A stretch of DNA of 64,000 bases, taken from positions 248,001 through 312,000 of the forward strand of contig VTFK01000036.1 in the NCBI GenBank assembly GCA_009617715.1, given 5' to 3'. Shown piece after piece: positions 50,661 to 62,533 of the stretch; position 1 is the first letter of the stretch, and each line of letters starts with the position of its first letter. Below the pieces are notes generated by a model that saw only the letters and a list, made by a program, of their open reading frames with translations, ran no database searches and was not told where the DNA came from. A program made the translations under genes and the position numbers. This stretch comes from Plectrocnemia conspersa. Taxonomy: Eukaryota > Arthropoda > Insecta > Trichoptera > Polycentropodidae.

Positions 50661-51725
50661 AAAAAGTTGCTCTGTAAAGCTGATAATTTTGCGCATAATA
50701 ATCCACAATTCTTCCACTCCTTGCATAACGCTCGCGTCCCCACGATCGGTCGGAAGTCAGTCATCCCTTCGAGTGCACGCATCGTTTTCTCGGCGTCGAT
50801 TGCATACTCGTACATTGGACAATTATTATTATTTTATTTGACTACAGTTAAAAATCCAAACCATTGATTGTGATAAAACAGGTAAGTGTTTCTACGTTTA
50901 ATAGCTTTTTGTTGCAGTTGCTGTCATATTAAACACACAATATTGTTTTGAATAAGTACCATTTTTTAGTACTTTTTCCAATTTTTTTTTTCTAATTTTG
51001 AGTTCATTGGTTATATTTCCCACCACTTTTTAATGTCGATTTTATATACAATATAAAGCTTAGGTCTTTTTTTTATGATACATGTAAAATTGGCTGCGGA
51101 TTTTTGCGGTTTTTAACACATTGCATACCATTATTCTTAAAAATGGGACGGGGTTTAGTCGCGAAAGTTAGGACCTAAGCGTTTAAAACTATTATAACTT
51201 TTTAATTAGGTGACGTGTTAACGTAAAATTGTAAATACAGTTTTATAATGATTGTTATTTTTTAATAATATGATCACCATGGTAAAATCAGTAAACCTCA
51301 AATTGTGGATCGCGTACTAATAAAAAAATAAAATAAAAATTTGTTAAGAATCGCCAAATATACACATATTTAAAAATGAAAACGATACCGAGTATGATAA
51401 AATACTAGTTAAATACTTTTTCTTGTTAATAAAATAGCAAATATCAAACTTTGTGACATATACAATTTATTTTTTATTTTTAACACTTGACGTGGCGAAA
51501 TTCGCACGACCGTTCAACACTGAATTCCTCTTCCTCGGGCCTACAATTTAAGAAATACTTTAAATACTTAATAAAATAAAATTGCATGAATTATTTCATG
51601 AAAAGTAAAAAAAATTTTTTTTTTTAATTTTAAAAAAAAACATTTTTTTCTATAATGTATTTTTTTACACTTATAATATTATATATTTGACTAGGAGCAC
51701 TTATGGAATCAACTAAAGTGGAGAA
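50661..51725. other. Intergenic DNA between the two inverted blocks
   Basis: Contains an isolated strong splice-donor-like AACAG|GTAAGTG at about 50876-50887 after a GC-richer stretch (50740-50870). This could mark an untranslated exon, but no partner is visible. Otherwise AT rich. Confidence 0.35.
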
Positions 51726-51729
51726 ATAA

Positions 51730-51905
51730 TTTTTGCCGCCCAAATCGGGCAAATACCCTACAGTGGCGTTGTCCGCGGGCGGCGGGCGTCTGCTGGTCTC
51801 TTTGAGTGACTAGTGCTTTCTCTTCATCGGAGTCCAAGTTCAAGTATCCAGGGCTGCAAAGCTTGCTGTCCAATCACAATTATGCAGCGATCAGCGAACG
51901 GCGAA
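51730..51905 (-). repeat. Unrecognised dispersed repeat, inverted block
   Basis: 51736-51778 is the inverted match of 50590-50632. The adjoining GC-rich block, with GTCCGCGGGCGGCGGGCGTC, has no clear frame; its last part (TGTCCAATCACAATTATGCA) resembles the complement of 31570-31600. Confidence 0.5.
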
Positions 51906-54110
51906 ATAGATATACGTTTTTAGTTAAAGCAACGTTCGTTTGATGGGCATTGTCTAAGATCGTATTGAATTTCAGCGGGAATATTGTGAATCCGGTGATT
52001 TATTATATCCATGACCGTTTCGTAACAAAGAAATATTCTTTCAACGCAGAATATATACAGTAAGAACAAAACTCGTGTTATTTATGTGATTTTCTGGTCG
52101 TAACGAGGGCTTTTGTGTGTAATCCCATCCTTTACGCTATTGTCTTGTTTCCTTGTTGATGGATGCTCATTTTGGTCACAGTAAATTAACGTGAGTTTTT
52201 AGAATAATACCATTTCAAACGCGGGCATCTGTGTGTGGTCGCCACATTATTTTAATCTATATATATGATCAAAAAATCAATATAACCTATCCGTTTCATT
52301 TAACAGAGTCACTTTGAGGTCTATCCATTTCGTCATTATTCATAAGTGAAATATAGATATATATATGTTCGATATGCTTATCATTTCTACTTTCTATATT
52401 TTAAACAAATTCATTAAAAGTTATAAGCTATCAAAATCAATACCACTGGTCAACACAATTTTTGTTCTTTTAATCCGATAGAAAAGTTTGTGCTGATTTC
52501 AGAAATGTCAAAAAATATTTCTAGCACGTTAGGTTTTCGTTGGATTTCAATTTTTGAAAATTGTGTGTAACTTATTTTTTTCGGGAAGCAAAATATAAGT
52601 AATGATTACTTGTAGGGGCTTGTTCAAAGGTACGAATTTCTTATGATTTTAAAATATCTCCTACACTAAGATAAATTTACTAATTCTAAATGCATATATT
52701 TCAATGTATGACTACAGTATACATTCAAATAAATTATTTGGTTTCTTTGAAGCAGCTCAAAAACAAACTAAAAACATTATATTCTTTTGAAGTGTTTAGT
52801 TTTGGTTCATCTCACCTGCTCCATGATATTTTTCGCTCGACGTTGTTATAAACAATCTATTTTTCATCGATTGTTACCATTAGTTTTAAGAATGAGAGGT
52901 TTACCTTATGTTCCATTGATGAATCGCAGACGTTTATGTGAATAGTGTAATGAACTTTAATGAGTTATTCCGGTACCCAAATATTGAACTAACAAGTTGT
53001 TTTAAATTGTATATCTTCTAGCTTAAATCTTTAGTCATCAAATTAAGAAAGAAACATTGATTGAAATATTCTGAGCGTGATGGATCATTGATAACGAAAT
53101 TGAGCAAATTATCCTCACCATACCAAATTATATCTTTGCGTAATTCTTGGGAATCGTTTTATTTCTGTTGGTGACTACAACGACAAATATCATCAATGGA
53201 GAGCAAGGCTGATAACTCAAAATGGCGGTAATTACTGGGCTCTTGTTACCTTAAGCAAAATTAAGCATCATTATTATATTAATAAAAAAGATATTACACA
53301 AATTTGGAAACAAAAATATCAAATATTACAATAGAAACAAAATAACATCGTTTACCGTTAACCTTTAAAGTTTTATTTTTTGTGCTTTTGTTAAAGCAAA
53401 TTCATCAAATATTTTATTAAAATCAATCTGTTTTGTAAAATCACGAAGTGGCAATATTTTCAATGATACTATAAAGCATAAATGTGTAACGAGTATCCTA
53501 AGCAATCGTCTTTTGCTGCTGGAAACATTAAGCAATATGATGCTTAAACATGGAAGCTTATTGATTTATTATTTAAGAGTCTTTATTTTAAAATTCAGGT
53601 GGAGTCTGACTAATCTATAATATCGCGGTGTCTTTGCCACGTAGCGCATTTTTTGAGTGAATTCTGTGTTAAAACATAGGCCTTAAAAGCTTTTTGTGTA
53701 TCACACATAAATTTTATATTGCTGTGTTTGCTCTTATGCTAAGATTTAGTCTCACTTATTTGCTATTCCATGCATTGTAACATATTGGTAGATTATTCTA
53801 TCCTTTTCCTGTTTTGATCGTTTCGCGAGAGTTTGAGGTACTCCACTGATAATTTGATTATGGATGTAAATACCTTACTAAAGTTTGAAAGAGTTATTTG
53901 CCATTTTAATAATATTGCTAACATAAAATAAATCCATGCCAAAAAAAAATTATATCGCTTTTGAGTGCAATTGTAAAATTCTTGCGCTGATTATCATTAA
54001 GGGTGATCAGCCATAATGGCTTAGTGGCCATAATACTAATTTTATTTGTGAAAAATAATAAGTCTCTCCTCGTGAATTAATTAAAAATATGTGCCTTTTT
54101 AAAGTTATTT
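51906..54110. other. Long intergenic stretch, nothing recognised
   Basis: Moderately AT rich, no frame above noise, no transposon ends. Confidence 0.55.
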
Positions 54111-54114
54111 TTAT

Positions 54115-54470
54115 ATAGACAGGTTCGCCAAAAGCGAACCCGGGCCATGGGAAAATTATGATTCTGGGCCCATGACAAAAAAGTGTTTTATGTACTTTTT
54201 ACCATCGAAATACATTTTTTTGAAAAATATTAGTATATATGAGTTAACATGGGACCTTTTAAATATCTCCATTTAAAAGGTTTCATAGTATTTTATTAAA
54301 TGACATGCATTTTTTTGGAGAGCGTTTCACAAAACGCTCGGGACTAACAAATAATGTAGTACTACGGGGGGTGGATCCCGCTCATCCAGCCTTTAAAAGC
54401 TGGATGCCGCCCATTGGGTTGGACTTGTAGGGCCTTAGTACTGTTAATGGCAGTGGTTCTTGCAATGGAT
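54115..54470. repeat. Cluster of short hairpins, possibly a transposon end
   Basis: GAGCGTTT/AAACGCTC (about 54320-54340), CATCCAGC/GCTGGATG (about 54385-54408), and an outer AGTACTA/TAGTACT pair (about 54358 and 54435) nest into a compact predicted fold. 54280-54315 resembles the complement of the 5.1-kb repeat fragment. It could be a structured RNA or the end of a Helitron-like element; evidence is thin. Confidence 0.35.
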
Positions 54471-54512
54471 ACCTAAAGTAGTCGCTCTGGCCTAATTCAA
54501 GGTGGACACTGT

Positions 54513-54900
54513 TAAGAATCCACGTTAATAGTAATAAAATATTGCAGTGAAAACGCTCGCTTATCTAGCGTTCATATTAAGATTCTTTATAACAAAATTA
54601 TGACTTAAAATAAGTGAGAATCGAATGAAGCATATCTGAACCGAATTTTGACCAATAGGAGGGCGCAAAAAACAATTATCCCTTCTCAGAAGTCAAAAAT
54701 CCACGTCAAAAGCAATAAAATCGTGCCTTCGACGTCGCAGTGAGAACGCTCGTTACCGAGCGTTCCCACTGCAACGGCGCCGACACGATTTTATTGCTTT
54801 TGACGTGAATTTTAGACTTCTGAGAAGTGTTAATTATTTTTTTGCGCTCCTATTGACCAAAATTCGGTTTGAATACACTTGGATCAATACTCTCATAGCA
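54513..54900. mobile_element. Fold-back element, copy B
   Basis: Left arm: outer core (decayed) at 54522 and intact core at 54703. Right arm: inverted core at 54784-54807. Arms of about 100 bp pair with several mismatches, and the centre reads GAACGCTCG...CGAGCGTTC. The order of blocks is the same as in copy A at 11741-12110, including the flanks beyond both arms. Confidence 0.8.
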
Positions 54901-55780
54901 AAAGTCCGTAGTAATATCAAAAAGGATAGCTTTCATATTTTTTAAACATAGTGTAATATTGAAGTGCAGACTAACTATGGTGCGATATGTAAGATGCGAT
55001 CTGTATTTCTTCCGCTTATTTCCCTCTAAGAGATAAGTTGACTTAGTTTGTATTTTGGACTTGAACTAATAAAAGTTCTAAAACTATAATTATTTTTAGA
55101 GTTTTTTTTTCCAGAGCCGGGCTCCTCAAGGAGAACGGGCCCCAGGGGCTTCTCCCGCCTTCCGCCTGGCTATGGCTCAATTGTTGTATTTTATTTTTTT
55201 ATTTTAACACACCTGTGCATTATCTATAAAATGGTTAATTGTAAGTTTAATTTAAAAAAAATATGTTCGTGGATGGCTTTGACCGTCACAATTTAGACAC
55301 GTTCACATTTTTTATTATTGTTTATTGTTTTTTTTTTATTATTAATTTTTTATTTAAAATCTATTAATTATTTATAATAAATATTTTTTAACGACTATGT
55401 TGGCATAGAAAAGCATCCCGTTGAATGCTTCTTTTCATAGAATTTTAAATACAGTAAATTAACAGTATAGTAAAGAGAAATATAGAATATATGTATTTTT
55501 TAAATTCAATTTTTATGGTCTAATGATTTGTGTATCTGTCTGGTATATCAGATGGCTTGAAACGTTTTAGTCTTTGAGTGTCAATTGCCAGTATATTTGG
55601 TTGTGTTTTCAGTCTTTTTCTATATGCTATGTAGCTATTTACAATTTAATTTTTAACTGTTTCCATTTCGAGGTCCGCGTTAGATACATACCAATGTGCA
55701 TCTACTATCATATTATATTGCTACCATATCGGTTTATAATATCATTATTAAAACATAATACAAATTTAATTTTAACCTAA
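54901..55780. other. Intergenic DNA with a short GC-rich patch
   Basis: 55113-55180 is a GC-rich block (GAACGGGCCCCAGGGGCTTC) without a frame. The rest is AT rich. Confidence 0.45.
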
Positions 55781-55781
55781 T

Positions 55782-56000
55782 ATGAACTTAAAACAGTTCT
55801 TCGAATTTATAAGAGGAAACGAACCGTGTGAAAGCGCCCCTATATTGTGCTACTCATGGTCGACGTGCCGTTTTTCACCGAATGAAACACGACAAATGGG
55901 AAAGTTCGATTTTATTGGCTTTCACCTTTCTCCGTGGGAACGAATTCGCTTAATAAGACGGAAGAGAAGCTTCGGAGTAGACAAAGCGCTTTTTTATTAA
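55782..56000 (+). other. Unassigned 72-codon open frame in GC-richer DNA
   Basis: Starts MNLKQFFEFIRG and ends RSFGVDKALFY. No domain recognised. The patch 55810-55990 differs from its flanks in composition, but a coding role is not supported by anything else. Confidence 0.15.
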
Positions 56001-56439
56001 ACGGCGCTATTCAGTCTTCAAATGGCCTTTGAAAATGTGAATTGTCTATGCGAAATATTATATACTGAGTGGCAAAGTTTCATAAACGATCTAATCATTA
56101 TTTTTATTATATTGTACAAATTTGCTTTACTGTTTATAAATTGAATATTTTAATTTGTATATTATCATCTCCACGTCTAATATTTTTAAAAGATTCTGAA
56201 AGCAATAAAATCAACAATAATTTGCAAACAAATTTAAGCACAAACGGAGCCGCATCCAGAAAATACACTCTGTTCCTTCGATTAATAATGCTTATTTTGA
56301 AAATACTTGTGCTTTGAAGGCAATGTTATAGGGCAGGTATATGGTCCGCCAGACATTTTTTTAATTTATTTTAGACAACTACACTTTTTTGTGAATGGCT
56401 AAAACAAGCACAATATAAACGCAATATGTAATAAAAATA

Positions 56440-56970
56440 TATTTTTTTCACTATTTTCAACGGAAGAACGTCATTTGAAAATGTCGTAAATTTGGCAGAT
56501 ATAAATTAGATTTAAATAATATAAAACTTGAAATCATCGACATTATACTTTTAGAAGGTCAACAAGTCAACAACAAAGGTGACCTTCGTGTCACTCTCGC
56601 ATTAAAATAAATCGAACGAGAGATACATATTTAAAAATAAACAAACAACTTGCATTAAAATAATTCGAATTAGAGATAAATATTTTAAAAATAGACAAAG
56701 AGGTGAATGACATTTATTATTTTTAATAATGCATAACCTTGAATTGTCTGGATGCATCTAGAAATATTTAAAAAAAATATCAGTAGCTAAGCGACCTCGG
56801 TCGTAAACGGGCGAATAAATTGTTTTGTTATATTTTTCTCGAATAAGTGTTCTCGTTCATATTTTTTTATAATAATATCCGCTTCGATGTTTTTAATTAT
56901 AAAGTGATAGTGTAATTTAGTGTATGTGTTAGAATTAAGCAGTGTATAATTCAAATTAGTGTTTATTATA
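56440..56970 (-). repeat. Dispersed repeat, minus copy
   Basis: Reverse complement of blocks of 25655-26815 in the same order, without the internal duplications and the GC-rich insertion seen there. It is therefore probably closer to the ancestral form. Confidence 0.7.
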
Positions 56971-57024
56971 TTGTTGCTATGCAAGGCACCGTTGCAACAG
57001 TGTTTTTCCACGGCGGCGTGCAAC

Positions 57025-57061
57025 CGTCCCTTCCCCCGCGGGCCTCGCGTGGGAAGGGACG
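57025..57061. repeat. GC-rich perfect hairpin
   Basis: CGTCCCTTCCC (57025-57035) is exactly complementary to GGGAAGGGACG (57051-57061), around a GC-rich 15-nt loop. It stands out from the AT-rich surroundings. Confidence 0.8.
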
Positions 57062-57920
57062 CCGATTGACAATTCTAGGCATCATGCAGTTGTCAAGGTA
57101 ATGTCTTTGTAATTTTCTGTGACATATAGTTAACCCTTTGTGCTAGTAACTCAACATCGTATTCCAAGCGTTGCACTCAAAACTTGAAATGCATTTATTG
57201 GCTTTGTGTTGGAGCTAATTTTGTCAATTTCAATTTATTAATGGTAAAAAAGCTTCTGGTAAACACAGTTTAGTAATATTGAATTCTAAACTTATGCAAA
57301 TAAGTCAATAATCTTAAATTTACGAGTGTAAGTTTATTGTAAAATTTTTCATCGGACATGGACGAATCGTGCCGTGTTAAGACTGAATCGCGTGATACTT
57401 GACAGTTAAACTGATTTTTTCCTTCAAAGGGTATCTATATTTTTATGATATGGGATGAAACGGGATTATATGTTCTAATTATGCATAATTCTTACTTAAT
57501 ATTGTGTGTCTGTTATGAAATAAAATGATTAGAAAATTTAGTATGACGGAAAAAAAGAGCGAGATGCAAGCAGAAATCGCTATTTCGCTCGTATTATTAA
57601 AATGACCGGTTGACAACAAGACAAATGTTGAATTATATAATAAGGAAGTTACTTCGAACAGATATATTATTTCCAAATTATTTGACGTGATTTGCTTTTT
57701 ATATAAACAAGAACTTTCTTTTCGAGGACATTCTGGAAATAATAATACCGTAAATAGAGGCAACTATGTTGAATTATTGTATTTTCTAAGCGAATCAGAT
57801 ACAAAAGTGAGAATAGTTTATCAGCTCTTGCATTAAGTGTTGCAATCCGCGGGCTCTCGCGCCTGCGTCGGGACTCGCGCGCAGATCAGCAGTAAAGGGC
57901 CCATCGGTCGCCACGCTCGG
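57062..57920. other. Intergenic DNA with a GC-rich right end
   Basis: 57840-57920 is GC rich and, with 58371-58383 after the hAT element, reconstructs a block resembling the GC-rich insertion at 26630-26700 (shared CTATCGCTCCTCA). No gene. Confidence 0.5.
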
Positions 57921-57928
57921 GTGTAGTG

Positions 57929-58362
57929 CAGGGGTCGGCAACCTTTTGAGACGGAAGAGCCAAAAGTTAAGTTTTTAAAGAGCCACTAACATTTTTATTT
58001 TAATATTATGGTATTTAATTTGGATTAGGTATATAAATTTGATTTTTGATTTAAAATGATAGCTTTAAATATGAAATAATATTTATTCATATAGCACCAT
58101 TCATATGCACCAATAACTAACAAACAGAACAGTGTTGCCACATTTCAAAAATGTCAGCTGTCCGTATACTCTCTACTCCACCTATTCTCACTGTTCTCTG
58201 TTGAGTGTTTTTATCCTGTTTAAAGTTTTTTTTGCAGTATAATCTTTTTTATGAATTTTGAAAATAAAATAATTATTAATATTTGCGCATGGAACTAGAG
58301 AGCCGCATCTTGACGTCAAAAGAGCCGCATGCGGCTCGCGAGCCGCAGGTTGCCGATCCCTG
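57929..58362. mobile_element. hAT-type MITE with CAGGGGTCGGCAACC ends
   Basis: 434 bp with perfect 8-bp duplications GTGTAGTG (57921-57928 and 58363-58370). Left end CAGGGGTCGGCAACCTTTTG, right end GCAGGTTGCCGATCCCTG, inverted. Subterminal AGAGCCGCATGCGGCTCGCG is itself palindromic. No coding. The ends are of a well-known hAT type. Confidence 0.92.
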
Positions 58363-58383
58363 GTGTAGTGCTATCGCTCCTCA

Positions 58384-58890
58384 GAAATGGTGCCCTGTTA
58401 ACTGAATTCGCGTGCTTTCATTTTTCCAAAGGCTCTGATGTAACGGCCCCACACAGGCTCACGTAACAATATCAATCGAAAACAACTTAGACAAATTAAA
58501 GAAAGACAATATATTATATGATGCGGTTATTGCTGACTTTTGTATGAAGGAGCGCGAATAAAATTAATTTTCAAAAAATAAATACATAATGTTTATAAAA
58601 TAAAGAAAATATAGTTTTTGTTCTCATCCCCCTTAACTGCATGCCCTGTTTCAAAGTCACCGCACGCCATTGATGTATATTGTATGTATAGAGATGGGGA
58701 GCCATACTTTCGTATGTACGTAATAATTAATAAATAATAATATTTTGATTGTCTAATCATTTTAATCGTCACTACGCTCTGGCACATAAAATACTAATTT
58801 TACCGCCTATATCTTGTAAATTTCTTACAATTTACTTATATTTTGTATACCTATTTTCTAAAATATTCATTACTTGATTTTCTCCAAGTA
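58384..58890. other. Intergenic DNA, nothing recognised
   Basis: No gene or repeat seen. Confidence 0.5.
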
Positions 58891-58897
58891 TTTTTGC

Positions 58898-59050
58898 GGT
58901 CTTATGACGTATTCTCTTTTGTCTGCGCATTTGACGTACGCTATTTTGGTAAACGCTCTTATAACGCAGCGCTTATAATGCAGAGCTCATATGACGGCGG
59001 TTATTTGACGCACGCTCTTTTGACCGGCTGCCATGGTGGGTCAATCGACT
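58898..59050. repeat. Degenerate ~15-bp minisatellite
   Basis: The heptamer TTTGACG or a variant recurs at 58903, 58918, 58930, 58945, 58960, 58974, 58990, 59004 and 59019, spaced 12-16 bp (mostly 14-16), usually followed by a GCTCT-like word. The consensus is near TTTGACGCACGCTCT. The array ends about 10-30 bp before the PIF-type MITE. Confidence 0.75.
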
Positions 59051-59567
59051 CATAACACTAAGGCCGGTTTCACACGTGCCGGATGGATTCACCCGGCACC
59101 GGGCCGGCGCCGTTTACAAACGTAGCCGGTCTCTGGCCGGTTTCTGGCCGGTTTCTTCCCAACCCGACCTATACCCCGTCAACTGGTGCCAGTAATTTAG
59201 GATTAACGGCTTCACATAAGTCCTTCCACACATTTCGCGTTATTTTTTTATTTTTGTATGTATTCTACTAAGATAATTAAAAGAGATTACATTAATATAA
59301 TTAAAATTTCGAGGTCTATTTCTTCCGCTATTGCCTAAACACGAGGAATATATATATTATATTTTATTACAAGATACCACAATCACTGTCAACGGCCCGG
59401 TTCATGTTTGAGTTTTACTCCCACCACACTCAATTCGGTACCCGGCGCCGGACAGTTTAGTGAGCGCGGCCGGCGACAACCCGGCAGTCAGCGCCGAGCC
59501 GGCGCCGGGTAGATTTGTCCGGCACGTCTGAAATGATAGTACTAGCCCATACAACACCATCCCCACT

Positions 59568-61623
59568 CACGTCCAACTCTTCACCGATTGACCCCACAAA
59601 GGAACCGCCGGTACCGCTCCACATCAGGCAGCTGATCCGAGAAAGGAACCGTTCCAAAAGAAACTGGCAAAGATTCGGCAACCCCTCTGACAAACGAGAA
59701 AGAAACAGACTGGACCGCGAGGTGAAAGCCCAGCTAGCGGAGCTACGGAACGACAGGTGGACCAAGAAGATAGAGAGCCTCTCCACGGAGGACAACTCTA
59801 TCTGGAAGTTAGCAAAGTCTCTCCGAACCGAACGCGCAGCGATTCCGCCTATCAAAAGGCCGGACGGCACGACCGCCGTCTCGCCCGAAGAGAAGGCGGA
59901 GGCGTTCGCGGACGGGCTGAGGGACCAGTTCACGTCCACGGAAAACCATTGCGACCCGAACTTCAACGCTGAGCTGAAGGAGGAAACGCAGAACGCCCTA
60001 CGAGCCAGCACAGACGAACGACTGGGCCCACAAACGCGACTGAAGTCTGCGCCTACATCAGCCGCACGAAGATTGGAAAGGCCTCGGGGCCAGATCAGGT
60101 ATCAGCGAGGGCGCTCAAGTCTCTCCCGGACAAAGGCATCCTCGCTCTCACCTACATAATCAACACAACACTAACACTGAAACACTTTCCACAGAAATGG
60201 AAGGAGGCGCAGGTGGTTCTCATCAGGAAGCCGAAAACGGGCGGCACGAAGACCTCCGACTATAGGCCGATCAGTCTCCTCTCGATCGCGGGGAAGATCT
60301 GCGAACGAGTCATCGAGTCCAGGCTGCGTGACGCTGCGGATAAGAGGGATATCATCCCGGCGGTGCAGCACGGATTCCGTCCAAAACACTCGTCGGTCCA
60401 TCAACTGATGAGGGTCGTGGAGAAGATCAACAAAGGATTCTCGCTGAAATTGTCGACGGGGGCGATTTTCCTCGACGTCGCTAAGGCTTTTGACAAAGTC
60501 TGGCACGTCGGGCTACTGCACAAACTGCTGAAGAGCAACGTCCCGCTACCGTTATGCCAACTAATGCATTCCTATCTACAAAACAGACACTTCAGGGTGC
60601 GCTCGGAGGGAGAGCTGTCTACGATGCAACCGATCGCAGCCGGCGTGCCACAGGGCTCGATACTGGGACCACTTCTCTTCACGTGTTACACCGCGGACAT
60701 CCCCATCCCGGAGGACCGCAGGGCGCAAATAGCGCTCTACGCCGACGACACGGCAATATCGTTCACCTCGGCCAGTCCGAAACTAATCACGACCAAACTG
60801 CAGCAGCTGTGTGAAACTCTCGAAACTTGGTTCGGGAAATGGAGAATTTCGATCAACCCGAATAAAAGTGCGGCGGTGTTCTTCACCAGGAGGCCTGGCA
60901 GGAAAAAGAAAAACGGTAGATTGAAACCCGTCACCATGTTCGGAGAGGACATCCCGTGGGTCAGCGAGACTCGATACCTCGGGGTCATCCTAGACAGTAG
61001 TCTGACGTGGAAACCCCACGTCGAGCACGTCAGAACAAAGCACACGGAGGGAGGGCTTGCTGCCGTCCGCCCGATTACGGGCAGACGCAGTAAGCTCAAC
61101 GTGAAAAACAAAGTCCTCCTATATAAAATGATGATAAGACCGGTCATGACATACGCGGCGCCTGTTTGGGGCTATGCACGTGCAAAATTAATCGACAGGC
61201 TTCAAGTTGTCCAGAACAGGATGCTGCGGGAGGCCACAGACGCTCCGTGGTTCGTCAGGAACGTTGATATCCGCAAGGATACCAACACCAGGCTCATCAT
61301 GGAGTTCATGAAGGAACTCTCCACAAGGTTCCATAAGACCCTGCCGACGATCCCGAACGACACGATCAGGAACCTGAGCAGCAGAGACGACCCATACGGA
61401 CACCCCCAGCCGAGAGACATCCTCAGATACAAGCCGCCTTAAAGCAGCGCACACTCCATTATCACACCATTATTATTTTAATTATACACACACTTATGTA
61501 AATTGACATGAAGGCTGAAAGGCCGGATTAATTCTACTTTCATTTTCAGACACAAATACATTCGACTGTGAACGACGCGCTATGCGCAGAACACACACCA
61601 CCAATACTTTGACTTTGACTTTG
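59568..61623 (+). mobile_element. 5'-truncated Jockey-like LINE inserted in the MITE
   Basis: Bounded by a perfect 12-bp target duplication ACCATCCCCACT (59556-59567 and 61624-61635). The 5' end starts within the coding region (no endonuclease domain), as usual for truncated reverse transcription. The 3' end is a ~180-bp untranslated region ending in a CTTTGA repeat tail (about 61607-61623). The insertion is later than the MITE, and both boundaries are nearly undamaged, so it is fairly young. Confidence 0.88.
59569..61442 (+). pseudogene. Jockey-like LINE reverse transcriptase, truncated and frameshifted
   Basis: Part 1 (59569 to about 60025) is the basic linker between endonuclease and reverse transcriptase (KRNWQRFGNPSDKRERNRL, EDNSIWKLAKSL). 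A one-base shift near 60020-60030 moves reading to another frame, in which KIGKASGPDQVS follows and the longest ATG-started frame (60213-61442, 409 residues) carries SDYRPISLLS (about residues 15-24), AFDKVWH (about 91-97), GVPQGSILGPLLF (about 143-155) and the catalytic YADD (60738-60749, residues 176-179). The carboxy end HPQPRDILRYKPP is typical of insect Jockey elements. The ATG at 59515 belongs to the MITE, not the LINE. Apart from truncation and one shift the frame is open. Confidence 0.88.
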
Positions 61624-61692
61624 ACCATCCCCACTACACGGCGCCGGCCCGGTGCCGGGAAAATCCACCCGGCACGTGTGAAACCGGCCTAA

Positions 61693-61980
61693 AAGTGTTT
61701 TGGAAAAAAAAACTTTTTTTTTTAATTTTTAATTTTTTGAAACGGTATCATAAGTATATTCGAAAGCTCTATTTTGTATCAAAAATTCAAGTCTATTTCT
61801 TTAAAAGGAACCAAATACTAGCGTTAACTATGTGCCAAGTCGCATAAAAGCTCGTATGGGTGCCCGGTCAATTTACCATAAGATTTGTTTTAATAAAAAA
61901 AAATGGAAATTAAGTTTCTGAACACTTTTTGTGTACAACATTTTTCAGTAGGATTTCATTTTGCAAAGTTATGACACTTT
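61693..61980. other. AT-rich spacer
   Basis: Nothing recognised. Confidence 0.5.
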
Positions 61981-61993
61981 TAAGCGCAGAAGT

Positions 61994-62533
61994 GTGTGTG
62001 AGGCGGTCGCCTCACCACTGCACTTCTAACACAGACCATTTAGTGGGCGACGCAGATGGGGAGGAATATTTCAAATTAAATTTTATTAAAATAACTTTAA
62101 GAGGATTTTGAATTCTGATAAGCACTACAATATCTTGCGACTTCGTAAGTCGATGGATATTGATTGATAAATATCATCACCGTTTTGATGAAATCATAAA
62201 GAAAAAAAATAAAGAAATCAAAATTTTTTTTAATAAGAATTAAATGCGGTCATTGCAACCCGTAATATATTGCTAACTTATTTATTCTAAAAATAGTTCT
62301 GATCATTTCGGTGAAATCTTGGAGAAAAAAGTAAAGAAATCAAAAATATATTAAATTATAAATTAAATGCGGTTATTGCAAACACGTATTGCGTGCGCGA
62401 CCGCCTCACAACTCTGCGCTCCTAATACAAAACCATTCTGAATCAGTTGGGGAGGAAGGAATATTTTATTAAAATAAAATATTTTGAGTAAGAAGACCAG
62501 CGACATTCAGAAGTCGTGGGATATTGATAATAA
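61994..62533. repeat. Rearranged diverged duplication
   Basis: Block A at about 61994-62163 and again at 62397-62533 (GACCGCCTCACAACT-like / TCGCCTCACCACT, ACCATT, GGGGAGGAATATT, GGATATTGAT). Block B at about 62187-62267 and 62309-62390 (TGAAATC..., AAAGAAATCAAAA, TTAAATGCGGTCATTGCAA). Order A-B-B-A, all in direct orientation. Non-coding. Confidence 0.65.

Larger units (their letters stand above)
59062..61689. mobile_element. PIF/Harbinger-type MITE, interrupted by a LINE
   Basis: Terminal inverted repeats of about 50 bp starting GGCCGGTTTCACACGTGCCG, with 3-bp TAA duplications on both sides (59059-59061 and 61690-61692), the pattern of PIF/Harbinger elements. The inner part of the left half (59480-59535) again resembles the right end, so subterminal repeats or a nested copy may exist. 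Without the inserted LINE (59568-61623) and its 12-bp duplication, the MITE is about 560 bp. No transposase. Part of its interior resembles 24405-24448. Confidence 0.87.

Noticed and set aside
54320..54350. Definite Helitron 3' end
   Set aside because: The hairpin plus CTAA is followed by C rather than T, and no matching 5' end was found.
59457..61454. Several antisense frames over the LINE (184, 136, 111 and 88 codons)
   Set aside because: Shadows of the GC-rich reverse transcriptase frame.
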